DNA of 64,000 nt from an uncultured Caldisericota bacterium (GCA_903871855.1 CAIQIK010000012.1:1-64000), one strand, 5' to 3'; positions 21,768 through 31,651 are shown, counted from the stretch's first letter. Notes: generated by a model not told the origin, from the sequence alone. Made by a program: numbers and translations.

Positions 21768-22298
21768 ATGTTTCTTCTCAGTCGCAAAGTTCTCTTGCAG
21801 TACAAGACTGAAGGCCTATTAGATATCGAGGGTTTTGATTCACAGTATCTGCTCCCCGCACACTACGAATTTCGCTTGGGCAGGTCGGTACAACTATGGA
21901 ACGGGAAAGTTCGTGACTACACCGTAAAGGCATTGGGGGATCCGGGAAGAGAGATCTTAGACATCCCCCCTGGAGGATATGCGATTATCATGTCCTTGGA
22001 ACGATTTAAGCTTTCCAAGAGGGTGCTGGGCATTTTCGGTCAGATATCAACTCTTGTTCAGAGAGGGTTACGGTTGAATCATTCGCCAACTATTGACCCC
22101 ACCTTCTCAGGGTACTTGGAGATGGGGGTGGAGAATCTTCTGAACAAGCCTACGGAAATGAGATACGGTGATGCTATTGGAAAGGTATTGTTTTTTGACA
22201 TTTCTGATACATACCCCATACCGAGCATCAAAGGGACAAGAGGTGAAAACAATTTTAGGCGTCGCGACAGACTTGACATACCAGAACCGCTTGAGTAG
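21768..22298 (+). CDS. dCTP deaminase/dUTPase-fold (Dcd-like) protein
   Basis: QISTLVQRGLRLNHSPTIDPTFSGYLEMGVENLLNKPTEMRYGDAIGKVLFFDIS resembles the Dcd core (SSLARLGL..H...IDPGW.G...LE..N). Confidence 0.75.
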   Translation: MFLLSRKVLLQYKTEGLLDIEGFDSQYLLPAHYEFRLGRSVQLWNGKVRDYTVKALGDPGREILDIPPGGYAIIMSLERFKLSKRVLGIFGQISTLVQRGLRLNHSPTIDPTFSGYLEMGVENLLNKPTEMRYGDAIGKVLFFDISDTYPIPSIKGTRGENNFRRRDRLDIPEPLE

Positions 22299-22832
22299 GC
22301 CTTGTCGCTCTTTGACTACCGAGGCATGTCTAGTTGTGGTGTTCTGTACTCATCGCATCTGCCCCAACATGGAAGTCGTAAGGTGCCTCCAACTATTCGT
22401 CTGTCCTACCTCCAGGTATGCTTGTGCCTTGACCATCCTGAGTTTCTTGCGTCTCCGAATTGCGAGCTCCGCTGCTGTCTCTCCCAAAGGACCAGCATCA
22501 ATTTGTCATCCTCCCCTGCACTTTCTCATGGGGTGACTGAGCCAGTTTGCCTCCATGGCGAACGAGCCGATGCGGCTGGTGACGGAGCGATGGGGCGTGG
22601 ACTGCTCTTGGCGACCACTACTGGATTGACGCGCTCCAAGTTCGGTCGTTGGGCAGCTTTCTGAACTCCTAGGGATATTGGTCGAGGAGGAGAGGGGGCA
22701 AGATAGACTTCCTGTAGCTCTGGGGGCACGCAGATCGCCAAGGAACAGTCTGTGCCTATTGTGTAGTAGTACGTTCACGATTGCTGACGACACCGCAGGT
22801 TTTGCAAAGCCACTTGTGGGTGGGGAGATCTG

Positions 22833-23099
22833 TTGCGTTATGCTGTTGGGGATAACTTTCGCTCAAAGCATCGCAAGAGAAGAACGGCACTCTTCATAGT
22901 GGAACATTATGAATTGCTGGAAAGAGCTGTTCCTCGGTTCTGGGTAATGGGCTTTTATGGGAAGACTTTTCAGGAATCTTGCAGCGGACAGGATCAGAAA
23001 TGCCCACGCTACGTGAATGTCTTGAGGGAACGGTTGCCCAGAAAGGTTGACTATTACGGGCTTCTTTTGAGAACGATGGTTTGGGAGTGGACATCATGA
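22833..23099 (+). CDS. Hypothetical short ORF coupled to the downstream membrane protein
   Basis: 88 aa; TTG start; stop overlaps ATG at 23096 (ATGA). No recognised family. Confidence 0.3.
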   Translation: MRYAVGDNFRSKHRKRRTALFIVEHYELLERAVPRFWVMGFYGKTFQESCSGQDQKCPRYVNVLRERLPRKVDYYGLLLRTMVWEWTS

Positions 23100-24121
23100 A
23101 GATCCTGCTCAGAGTGCTTGACCACATTGCGGGAATAAGGATTCTTGGACGCGCCAGACCGGCTGCGGCTTTTTTCCTCCTCGTCGGAATCCCAGGGTAC
23201 GGGGTTTTCACAGCGATTCTATTGGCGTACAGGGCAAGCATCACGGCAAAGATACCGGAACTGGCTACTTATTACTTGGCCTTAACTTGGGGATGGATGG
23301 GAATGGCCATAATATGGTACTACTATTTTCCTCTTCTTGCATCATTCAAGAAGAGTATTGTCACGATTATGGTAAAGGTCCCGGAGAACCTTGAGACAGT
23401 CACAACAGGCGGAACACTAGCAAATACACTGGTTTTGATGTGGGCTCTTCTTGTGGCATACGCATTTCTATCTGCTTTCTCATACATTCAATCGAAGATA
23501 GGCGTTGTGCCGGGGAGCGCGGGCTACTATGTTGCTCTTGCAGGAGTATTTCTATTCGGATGCGTTACTGGCGTTGGAGGCCTCTTCGTATTGAATACGA
23601 TGCTGCTTGTCCGAAGGATCTGCAGACAACGTGAGTTTGTGATTGATGTGTACAATGTTGATAACATGGGAGGGCTGTCTGCAGTGGGGAAACTGACGCT
23701 GATCTCAACGCTTCTTTGTTCGAGCGGTGCGGTTTGTATTCCGGCACTAGTAACAGTCGCAAAGACAATTGGGTCTATGCATTCCATGGCTCTTTACCTA
23801 CTAGCGCTTCTTGCCTCCATCGGCATCTTGGTTTCCTTTCTTTACCCTAACTTCATTGTGTATAGAAAAATGCAAGTAATCGCCCAGCGGGACTTGGAAA
23901 ACCTCTCAATAAGTCTGTCAGTGCTTTCAAAAAGGATGCTTTCTGGTATAGCCGGAGAAGACGATCTTGCATTGTTCAGCGCAACCCGAAAATACTACTG
24001 GGATGTGAAGTCCGTGCACCTGTTCCCTCTTAACACAGGAACCCTTTTACCGCTTGCCTCCTCAGTGTTGCTCCCGCTGGTAATGACGGTTCTCCAGGCC
24101 TATCTCTCAAAAAACATGTAA
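23096..24121 (+). CDS. Polytopic membrane protein of unknown function
   Basis: About 341 aa with several TM segments (e.g. AAAFFLLVGIPGYGVFTAILLAY, LYLLALLASIGILVSFLYPNF). Confidence 0.7.
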   Translation: MKILLRVLDHIAGIRILGRARPAAAFFLLVGIPGYGVFTAILLAYRASITAKIPELATYYLALTWGWMGMAIIWYYYFPLLASFKKSIVTIMVKVPENLETVTTGGTLANTLVLMWALLVAYAFLSAFSYIQSKIGVVPGSAGYYVALAGVFLFGCVTGVGGLFVLNTMLLVRRICRQREFVIDVYNVDNMGGLSAVGKLTLISTLLCSSGAVCIPALVTVAKTIGSMHSMALYLLALLASIGILVSFLYPNFIVYRKMQVIAQRDLENLSISLSVLSKRMLSGIAGEDDLALFSATRKYYWDVKSVHLFPLNTGTLLPLASSVLLPLVMTVLQAYLSKNM

Positions 24122-24592
24122 TTGCCGGTATTGTCAATGATCTTCTTCTCCCACGGTAGGAGCATGTGAAGAAGGATCTTGTAGACGAAAGGGACCGTGA
24201 GCTTGGCACCCGGCTCTCTTCTTGCTTGTGTGCTATGCCCGGACCTCCACCTTCCCTATTCCCGCTCATTCCTTCCTTGGCTGATCCGTGAGCCCGCCGG
24301 ACAGCGATCATGTATTGAATGATTGCAGACTCCACCGCAAGGATCGACCTCATACGCCGAAGAGTGTGGTCCCGAGAGAGGTTGGTGTGACTTATAAAGA
24401 CACTATTCATGAGCCTTCTACAAGGTGCACGTAGTTAGGTGGTGGGGCAGGGGTTATCCGAACACAGTGCAGGCTATAGTGCGGGCTCAAATTTCTAAGC
24501 AGACGTGCCCGGCAGGTTCTCTGGTGCTGCGACAGGAAGCGAGGAGAGTCCGCAGCGTCTGAGGATGTACTGAAAACGCAGTATTAATGCAG

Positions 24593-24668
24593 TGGTGGAG
24601 CCGAGGGGATTCGAACCCCTGACCTCATCCGTGCGAGGGATGCGCTCTCCCAGCTGAGCCACGGCCCC
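24593..24668 (-). tRNA. tRNA-Ala (CGC), CCA encoded
   Basis: GGGGCCGTGGCTCAGCTGGGAGAGCGCATCCCTCGCACGGATGAGGTCAGGGGTTCGAATCCCCTCGGCTCCACCA; cloverleaf, G3:U70, anticodon CGC. Confidence 0.97.
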
Positions 24669-24813
24669 ATCCACAGGAATTATATGAAATTCGCTGTGAT
24701 AGTCAAAATGCCACTGCGAGGATGAAGCCCTGGAAGCTGGTCCTTGGTTGACATTGGCAACCTTGGAACTACAATCTGTTAGGTATCAGACAACTTGTTC
24801 GTGAGGAGCAGCC

Positions 24814-25605
24814 ATGTCCAGACCTATTGGTCTTATCGTTGGCACGGGCGTCGACAGTGTTCAGCTTCTTTCCGATGCGAGCCTCTCCAGCATCAAAACC
24901 CCGTTTGGCGATGTAAGCTATGTGCGGGGCTCCATGGGCGATGTAGACGTCTGTCTCCTCAAGCGTCACGGAGAAGGCCACGTCGTACCACCCCATCTCA
25001 TCAACTACCGTGCCAACATCATGGCACTGTACATGCTTGGCGTCGAAAAGGTCGTCACGACGAGTGCCGTAGGATCGCTCAAACAGTCACTTGTGCCAGG
25101 ATCGTACGCACTGATGGATGGTTTCCTGGATTTCACCAAGATGCGCGCGCAGACATTCTTCGAGGTTGGCAAGGTCGTTCACACGGACATGACCCATCCC
25201 TACAGTGCAGCCATCACGGAGGTGCTTGCGACAGCAATGTCCGCCCTCGGGCTGTCACTCCACACTGGCGAAGTGTACGTGGCGGCAGAAGGTCCACGCT
25301 TCGAGTCGCCGCAGGAAGTCCGCATGTATGCGACCATGGGTGGATCGGTGGTTGGGATGACGGGCTTGCCCGAGGTGACGCTTGCCCGGGAGGCAGGTCT
25401 CGAGTATCAGACGATTGCCATTATCACGAACTACGCGGCCGGCATCAGTGCCTCACTCCTCACGCACAAGGAGGTCCTCGACGCCATGGCTGCAGCTTCG
25501 GCATCGTTGATCGAGGTCCTGCGCCGGTCTCTTCTCCACATCGCGCAACTCCCAGTTGGTCAGCGTGACGATGAGTACCCACTCGACTTCCTGTTGAATT
25601 CATGA
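24814..25605 (+). CDS. Purine nucleoside phosphorylase / MTA phosphorylase family
   Basis: IGLIVGTGVDS, HGEGHVVPPHLINYRANI, AAEGPRFESPQEVRMYATMGGSVVGMTGLPEVTLARE. Confidence 0.9.
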   Translation: MSRPIGLIVGTGVDSVQLLSDASLSSIKTPFGDVSYVRGSMGDVDVCLLKRHGEGHVVPPHLINYRANIMALYMLGVEKVVTTSAVGSLKQSLVPGSYALMDGFLDFTKMRAQTFFEVGKVVHTDMTHPYSAAITEVLATAMSALGLSLHTGEVYVAAEGPRFESPQEVRMYATMGGSVVGMTGLPEVTLAREAGLEYQTIAIITNYAAGISASLLTHKEVLDAMAAASASLIEVLRRSLLHIAQLPVGQRDDEYPLDFLLNS

Positions 25606-26240
25606 GGGTAGAGCTGCTGGCCCATACTCCGGATGCAGATGTGCTGTGTGCCTACGCAGCTCACATCTGCTACAGCACCGAACCGTTCAATGTTGATCGA
25701 AGCGCTGGCATTTTGCGAAAGGTCTGTGACAACAGACACCTGTCCGTGCTCGAGCATGCCAGTTTCACGTTTCTTGTGGAAGGGCTGTCGCGTGCAGCCT
25801 CCCATCAATTGATCCGGCACCGGTTCGCCTCATACTCGCAGCAGAGTCTGCGGTTCACCAAGGCTCAGCCGGTCTTTGTCTCTCCTCCAGGTAGTGATTT
25901 CAGACGCTTCTATGAGCGGGCTTACACAGAATATGAACGCCTGCTCGCAGAGGGTGTGCACGAGGAAGACGCCCGCTATGTCCTTCCACAGGGCATTGCG
26001 TCACGTCTGGTGGTTACGATGAATGCCAGGGAGCTGAGACACTTCTTCGAGCTGCGTTGCTGTCTGAGAGCACAGTTCGAGATTCGGGCCCTGGCGTGGC
26101 TGATGCTGGCAAAGGCCAAAGCCGTGGCGCCCCTCCTGTTTGAGAATGCCGGTCCGGTATGTCTGCAGGGAATGGAGTGTCCGGAGCGCTCGTTTGCGTG
26201 TCACCTGAAAATGAAGAAGCAGAAAGGAGAGTCGGCATGA
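25602..26240 (+). CDS. thyX: FAD-dependent thymidylate synthase ThyX
   Basis: ThyX motif RHRFASYSQQSLR; VLPQGIASRLVVTMNARELRHFFELR. Confidence 0.95.
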   Translation: MRVELLAHTPDADVLCAYAAHICYSTEPFNVDRSAGILRKVCDNRHLSVLEHASFTFLVEGLSRAASHQLIRHRFASYSQQSLRFTKAQPVFVSPPGSDFRRFYERAYTEYERLLAEGVHEEDARYVLPQGIASRLVVTMNARELRHFFELRCCLRAQFEIRALAWLMLAKAKAVAPLLFENAGPVCLQGMECPERSFACHLKMKKQKGESA

Positions 26241-27286
26241 CGGGAACGATGCTAGCGCTTGTGAAGGAACGTCCGGAATATGGGGCAGCACTGACGAAGG
26301 TGAACATCCCCGGGATCGCAGAGGACGAGGTGCTGGTGAAGATCGACTATGCCTCTATCTGCGGCACAGATGTCCATATCTACGTGTGGAACGAGTGGGC
26401 ACAAAATCGGATCAAGACGCCGCATATCATGGGCCACGAATTCGCCGGGCACGTTGTAGAGACAGGCAGGTCCGTGCGGGGATTCAAGGAAGGCGATTTT
26501 GTCAGTTCCGAAACACATATTTACTGTGGGCACTGCTATCAGTGCCATACAGGCCACAGTGAGGTCTGCCAGAACCTCCAGATCCTGGGAGTAGATCGCG
26601 CCGGCGCATTTGCCGAGTACATCGCCGTTCCAGAGCGCGTGCTCTGGAAGAACGACGAGTCTATTCCAGCCGCGTGGGCTTCCATACAGGAGCCGATGGG
26701 CAATGCATTGGACACCGTCAATTCCGAGTCGGTAGCGGGGAAGACCGTCCTCGTCACGGGGGCGGGCCCGATCGGGGTGCTTGCCGTTGGGATTGCCAAG
26801 GCTTTCGGTGCCACGCAGCTGTTTGTGAGCGATCTTTCGGACTACCGACTTGATCTTGCCAAGAGCATGGGCGCAGACTTCGTTCTCAACCCCACACGTG
26901 ACGACGTCGAGACCGTGATCAGGGAGCAGACACATGGCATCGGCGTGGATGTCGTACTAGAGATGTCCGGCAGCGAGAAAGCCATGCACCAGGGCCTGAA
27001 GGCGCTGACGCCAGGCGGGCGTATGTCGATGCTCGGCCTTCCTGAGCGCCCGGTGACCATTGATCTGACCAATGAAGTCATCTTCAAGGAAATCCGCATC
27101 TACGGCATCACGGGGCGCAAGATCTTCTCGACGTGGCAGACGGTATCCCGGCTGCTTGCTTCGCGCATTGTGGACCCGAACCCCGCCATCACCCATCAGC
27201 TGAAGTTTGAGGACTGGCAGACAGGCATGGACGCCATGGTCGCCGGAACCTGTGGCAAAGTCGTTCTCCAGATCGCGGGGAGGTAG
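26237..27286 (+). CDS. tdh: L-threonine 3-dehydrogenase
   Basis: CGTDVHIYVWNEWAQNRIKTPHIMGHEFAGHVVE; adjacent to kbl. Confidence 0.94.
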   Translation: MTGTMLALVKERPEYGAALTKVNIPGIAEDEVLVKIDYASICGTDVHIYVWNEWAQNRIKTPHIMGHEFAGHVVETGRSVRGFKEGDFVSSETHIYCGHCYQCHTGHSEVCQNLQILGVDRAGAFAEYIAVPERVLWKNDESIPAAWASIQEPMGNALDTVNSESVAGKTVLVTGAGPIGVLAVGIAKAFGATQLFVSDLSDYRLDLAKSMGADFVLNPTRDDVETVIREQTHGIGVDVVLEMSGSEKAMHQGLKALTPGGRMSMLGLPERPVTIDLTNEVIFKEIRIYGITGRKIFSTWQTVSRLLASRIVDPNPAITHQLKFEDWQTGMDAMVAGTCGKVVLQIAGR

Positions 27287-27290
27287 TGGC

Positions 27291-28481
27291 ATGAATGAGA
27301 AGTTCCAGGGGATGATGCAGGCCGAGCTCGACCGGCTCGAGAAGGAAGGGCTCAGTCTGCGCATACGAACGCTCGACTCCGAACAGGGTCCAGCATGCAC
27401 CATCGACGGCAAGTACGTCGTGAACCTTGCTGCCAACAATTACCTGGGCATGATTGCCCGCAGGGATGTCAAGGAAGCCGCCAAGAAGGCTATCGACGAG
27501 TTCGGCGTGGGGTCTGGCGCCGTTAAGACGATCATCGGTAATACGCGTCTGATCGTCGAGGGTGAGAAGAAGCTGGCGAAGTTCAAGGAAGTCGAAGACG
27601 TTCTGATGTACCAGGGAGGTCTGACGGCGAATTCTGGCACCATTCCGGCGCTTGTCCACGACGGAGACCTTATCTTCAGCGATGAGCTGAATCACGCCAG
27701 TATCATCGACGGTTGTCGCCTCAGCAAGGCGAAGATCGTGCCCTTCAAGCACTGTGACGTTGCCAGTCTCGAAGAGAAGATGAAGGAATACGAGAGCGAG
27801 CCGGGCACGAAGATGGTCATCACCGATGGTGTCTTCAGCATGGACGGTGACATCGCTCCACTACCCGATATCGTCGAAGTGGCCAAGAGACATGGGGTGG
27901 TCACCATGGTCGATGATGCGCACGGCGAGGGAGTCCTGGGAGATCACGGGCGCGGTATCGTCAATCATTTTCATCTCGAGGGAGAAGTTGATGTCGAGGT
28001 TGGAACCATGTCGAAGGCGTTCGGTGTCGTGGGTGGATACGCGGCGGGCACACACACGCTCATCGAGTATCTCAAGAACAAGTCCCGTACAATCTTGTTC
28101 AGCTCAACCATTACGCCTGCCGATGCAGGTGCAATCCTCAAGGTGATCGACATCTTGACCGAGAGCGATGACCTGGTGCACAAGCTGTGGGAGAACGCAG
28201 CGTACTTCAAGACCAAAATGAAGGCCTATGGGTTTGACACCTGGCGAAGCGAGACCCCAATCACCCCCATCATCGTGGGCGATGGCCGGCTTGCCAAGAG
28301 CCTTTCAGCCAAGCTGTTCGAGAGGGGAGTCTTTGCGCAATCACTCGGCTTCCCGACAGTTCCGAAGGGCCTGGCGCGTATCCGCTGCATGCTGTGCTCG
28401 ACACACACGAAGGAACAGCTCGATTTTGCAGCCGATATGTTCCATGAGTCGGCTCTCGAGCTGGGTATTCTGAAGAGCTAG
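27291..28481 (+). CDS. kbl: Glycine C-acetyltransferase (2-amino-3-ketobutyrate CoA ligase)
   Basis: ANNYLGM, FSDELNHASIIDGCRLSKA, VDDAHGEGVLGDHGRGIVNHF. Confidence 0.94.
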   Translation: MNEKFQGMMQAELDRLEKEGLSLRIRTLDSEQGPACTIDGKYVVNLAANNYLGMIARRDVKEAAKKAIDEFGVGSGAVKTIIGNTRLIVEGEKKLAKFKEVEDVLMYQGGLTANSGTIPALVHDGDLIFSDELNHASIIDGCRLSKAKIVPFKHCDVASLEEKMKEYESEPGTKMVITDGVFSMDGDIAPLPDIVEVAKRHGVVTMVDDAHGEGVLGDHGRGIVNHFHLEGEVDVEVGTMSKAFGVVGGYAAGTHTLIEYLKNKSRTILFSSTITPADAGAILKVIDILTESDDLVHKLWENAAYFKTKMKAYGFDTWRSETPITPIIVGDGRLAKSLSAKLFERGVFAQSLGFPTVPKGLARIRCMLCSTHTKEQLDFAADMFHESALELGILKS

Positions 28482-28485
28482 GCGT

Positions 28486-29865
28486 GTGATGTCTACTCCC
28501 TCTGTTCAGACCCTGATCCTAGCTGGAGGGCTCGGCACCCGCATGAAGAGTGCGGTACCCAAGGTTCTCCATGATGTCCTTGGCCATCCGATGTTGTGGT
28601 ACGTTGTTGATGCGCTGGCGGACATCGATCCGCAGCCGATTATCGTTACACCGGCGGCCAATGAGGCGTTTCGCGCGGCGTTCGGCGACCGTCTGACCTA
28701 TGCGGTTCAGCCTGAACAGCATGGCAGCGGTCACGCCGTTCAGTGTGGCATGGAACACGTTTCTGCGGAGTACGTGCTCGTCTGCAACGGAGATGATCCC
28801 TTTCCATCGGCAGAGGACTACCGCGGATTTCTTGATGAGAGCCTTGTTGAACATGCAGATGCGGCAGTCCTTGTGGCGTATCTTGACAACCCAGACAAAC
28901 TTGGACGCGTCATACGAACTGCGGACAGTGCGTTTGCTGGCATTGTTGAGGCACGAGACGCGAGGCCGGAACAACTTGGCATTCACGAGATCAACACGGG
29001 TGTCTACCTGTTTCGTTCGGCGGACCTTCGCAGCTGGCTGGTACAGATGAAGCCAAACAATGTTCAGGGTGAGTACTACATCACGGATTGTCTCGCAATG
29101 GCTGTGCAGAATGGCAGTCGTGTGTATTGCCATGTGGCTCGTGATAAGTGGGAACTGTCCGGTGTGAACGACCGGGCGGAACTCGCGCTGGCGGCCAGCG
29201 TGCTTCAGCGCCGGAAGCTGGACCATCTGTCCCGGGAGGGCGTTACCATCGACATGCCGGAGACAGTTCGTGTCGATTGGGACGTCGCCATCGGACGCGA
29301 TTCGGAGATACGGCAAGGTTCCTGTCTGAAAGGAAACACCAAGGTAGGCCACTCCAGCATCATTGGGCCCAACACGATTCTCATCGACGCACAGGTGGGT
29401 GATGAGACAACCGTTCTGGCATCGTTCGTGGAGGGCTCCGCGATAGGCAACAACTGCGTCGTTGGCCCCTTCTCTTACATTCGGCCGGGGACCCTGACAG
29501 CCGAACGATCCAAGGTCGGCGCCTTCTGCGAACTCAAAGCCTCTTCTCTGGGAGCAGGGAGCAAGGTTCCACATCTTTCGTACATCGGCGACGCTACTAT
29601 TGCCGAGAACGTCAACGTTGGAGCTGGTACGATCACCTGCAACTACGACGGATTCACGCATGCCAAGCACCGAACGGTCATCGAGAAAGATGTCTTCATT
29701 GGCGCCAACAACAATCTGGTTGCTCCAGTGACGATTCATGAGGGAGCGTACACTGCGACCGGGTCGACGATCACCCATGATGTGCCCCCGGAAGCTCTTG
29801 GCATCGCACGAGCGGTTCAAGTCGACAAAGAGGGATGGGTTAGGAGGAAAAAACATGGACAGTGA
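28486..29865 (+). CDS. glmU: Bifunctional GlmU (UDP-GlcNAc pyrophosphorylase / GlcN-1-P acetyltransferase)
   Basis: LILAGGLGTRMKSAVPKVLHDVLGHPML; C-terminal left-handed beta helix with GAGTITCNYDGFTHAKHRTVIEKDVFIGANN. Confidence 0.96.
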   Translation: MMSTPSVQTLILAGGLGTRMKSAVPKVLHDVLGHPMLWYVVDALADIDPQPIIVTPAANEAFRAAFGDRLTYAVQPEQHGSGHAVQCGMEHVSAEYVLVCNGDDPFPSAEDYRGFLDESLVEHADAAVLVAYLDNPDKLGRVIRTADSAFAGIVEARDARPEQLGIHEINTGVYLFRSADLRSWLVQMKPNNVQGEYYITDCLAMAVQNGSRVYCHVARDKWELSGVNDRAELALAASVLQRRKLDHLSREGVTIDMPETVRVDWDVAIGRDSEIRQGSCLKGNTKVGHSSIIGPNTILIDAQVGDETTVLASFVEGSAIGNNCVVGPFSYIRPGTLTAERSKVGAFCELKASSLGAGSKVPHLSYIGDATIAENVNVGAGTITCNYDGFTHAKHRTVIEKDVFIGANNNLVAPVTIHEGAYTATGSTITHDVPPEALGIARAVQVDKEGWVRRKKHGQ

Positions 29866-30802
29866 GTACAACCCGATCAAGATCTTCTCTGGTAATGCGA
29901 ACAAGCCGCTGGCTGAGAAGGTCGCGTCCTACCTTGGTATTCCTCTCGGTCAGGCTGAGATTGGCCGTTTCCCTGATGGAGAGATCAAGCTCCGTATCAG
30001 CGAGAACGTGCGGGGGTTGAACGTCTACGTCATCCAACCCACCAACGCACCTGCGGAAAATCTGTTGGAACTGCTGATCCTGCTTGACGCTCTGAAACGT
30101 GCTTCAGCCGCGAGCATCACTGCGGTCATCCCATTTTTCGGCTACGCGCGCCAGGATCGGAAAGTTCGCTCGCGAGAACCCATCAGCGCCAAACTCGTTG
30201 CGAATCTCGTAACCGTGGCGGGAGCAGATCGCGTAGTTGCAATCGATCTCCACGCTTCCCAGATTCAGGGTTTCTTCGACATCCCTGCTGATAACCTGAC
30301 GGCCATGGTCCAGTTTGCGCAGTATATCAAGCGCAAGGAACTGGAGGACCTTGTTGTCTTGTCCCCCGATGTAGGGGGCGTGGCACGGGCCAGTACGTTT
30401 GCTCAGACCATTCGTGCTTCACAGGCCCTGTTTGTGAAGAAGCGTCTTTCGCCGGACGCCGTTGAGATTCAATCATTCATCGGTGACGTACGAGGCAAGA
30501 ACGTCATTATTGCAGACGATGCGATTCACACGGGTAATACGATGCTGAACGCCTGCAACCGCGCCCTGACCGAGGGCGCCAAGAGTGTCATTGCCTGCGC
30601 GACGCATGCCGTCTTTGCGGGGGAATCCCTTGCATTGTTTGCCCGGTCCAACTTCAGCGAAGTGATTGTGACAGATACGATGTATGTCCCTGGACGCGAA
30701 TATCCCTCGATGTTCACGGTGTTGTCGGTGTCGGAGCTCATTGCCAAGGCTGTCTACAGCATCCACAACCACTCGTCAGTCTCTGCTCTGTTTCAGCTGT
30801 GA
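29855..30802 (+). CDS. prs: Ribose-phosphate pyrophosphokinase
   Basis: IKIFSGNANKPLAEKVASYLGIPLG, FPDGEIKLRI, FFGYARQDRK, AVDLHASQ-like motif (AIDLHASQIQGFFDIP). Confidence 0.96.
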   Translation: MDSEYNPIKIFSGNANKPLAEKVASYLGIPLGQAEIGRFPDGEIKLRISENVRGLNVYVIQPTNAPAENLLELLILLDALKRASAASITAVIPFFGYARQDRKVRSREPISAKLVANLVTVAGADRVVAIDLHASQIQGFFDIPADNLTAMVQFAQYIKRKELEDLVVLSPDVGGVARASTFAQTIRASQALFVKKRLSPDAVEIQSFIGDVRGKNVIIADDAIHTGNTMLNACNRALTEGAKSVIACATHAVFAGESLALFARSNFSEVIVTDTMYVPGREYPSMFTVLSVSELIAKAVYSIHNHSSVSALFQL

Positions 30803-30821
30803 CAGTCTGAAGGCTGTCTAC

Positions 30822-30849
30822 TTGATTCAGAGCTGATTTGGCATACAAT
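30822..30849 (+). promoter_or_regulatory. Putative promoter of rplY
   Basis: TTGATT, 16 nt, TACAAT. Confidence 0.4.
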
Positions 30850-30888
30850 ATCAAAGATATGCCGGTATCTTATGAGTAAGGAGTTGGT

Positions 30889-31581
30889 ATGCAAAGAGTA
30901 ACGATAGAGGCCGTTGCCCGTGAAAGCGGCAACCATGGCAAGCTAAGCGCTCTGCGCAGGCAGGGCTTCATCCCCGCGGTTGTCTACGGGCGGGGGATGA
31001 CCCCCCAGCCTGTCGCTGTTCCTGTACGTGCATTTGAGCGTATCCGTCGCACGACAGGGGAATCAGCCATCGTCGACCTTCAGTTTGAGGGTGACAAGAC
31101 CATGACCACAGTTGTGCAGGAGTACCAGGTGAACCCGATCCGGGACACCTATACACACGTCGACTTTCTGTCTATTTCGCTTGACGAACCACTGACAAGC
31201 AGGATCCCGATTCGCCCGATTGGAACAGCTATCGGCCTCAAGGAAGGTGGAGTGCTCGAGCACTCACTGTATGAGCTTGAAGTCGAAGCCCTTCCGCTCG
31301 ACATTCCAGACTATTTGGAGGTTGACGTTTCCGACCTCGGATTGAAGCATTCCATCCATGTCGCTGATCTGAAGCTTGGCGACAAGGTAAAAGTGCTTAC
31401 AAGCGAAGCGGCGACGGTCTTCTCGGTCGTTGCGCCAGTCATCGAAGAAGCCCCGCCTGCTCCTGAGGAGGGTGTTGCGGTCGAAGGCGCCGCTCCTGCA
31501 GCAGGAACTGTTCCTGTAGCAGGTGCTGCCCCCGCCCCTGCTCCTATTGAGAGCACTGCAAAGACAGCATCGAAGAAGTAG
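30889..31581 (+). CDS. rplY: 50S ribosomal protein L25/general stress protein Ctc
   Basis: GKLSALRRQGFIPAVVYG, HVDFLSISLDEPL; Ala/Pro-rich C-terminal tail. Confidence 0.94.
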   Translation: MQRVTIEAVARESGNHGKLSALRRQGFIPAVVYGRGMTPQPVAVPVRAFERIRRTTGESAIVDLQFEGDKTMTTVVQEYQVNPIRDTYTHVDFLSISLDEPLTSRIPIRPIGTAIGLKEGGVLEHSLYELEVEALPLDIPDYLEVDVSDLGLKHSIHVADLKLGDKVKVLTSEAATVFSVVAPVIEEAPPAPEEGVAVEGAAPAAGTVPVAGAAPAPAPIESTAKTASKK

Positions 31582-31624
31582 CACGATACGACCGTTGTCT
31601 GCTCTGCATCAATCGCTCCACATG

Positions 31625-31651
31625 CGCTGGCCCTTGGGGGCCAGCGTTTTT
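31625..31651 (+). terminator. Rho-independent terminator after rplY
   Basis: CGCTGGCCC-TTGG-GGGCCAGCG-TTTTT. Confidence 0.9.

Noticed and set aside
24541-24552. GAGGAGAGTCCG, resembling the RNase P RNA GAGGAAAGTCC motif
   Set aside because: No room for the rest of RNase P RNA and no partner conserved segments nearby.
28519-29904. 461-aa minus-strand ORF antisense to glmU
   Set aside because: Composition looks like a translated antisense strand; glmU on the + strand is unambiguous.
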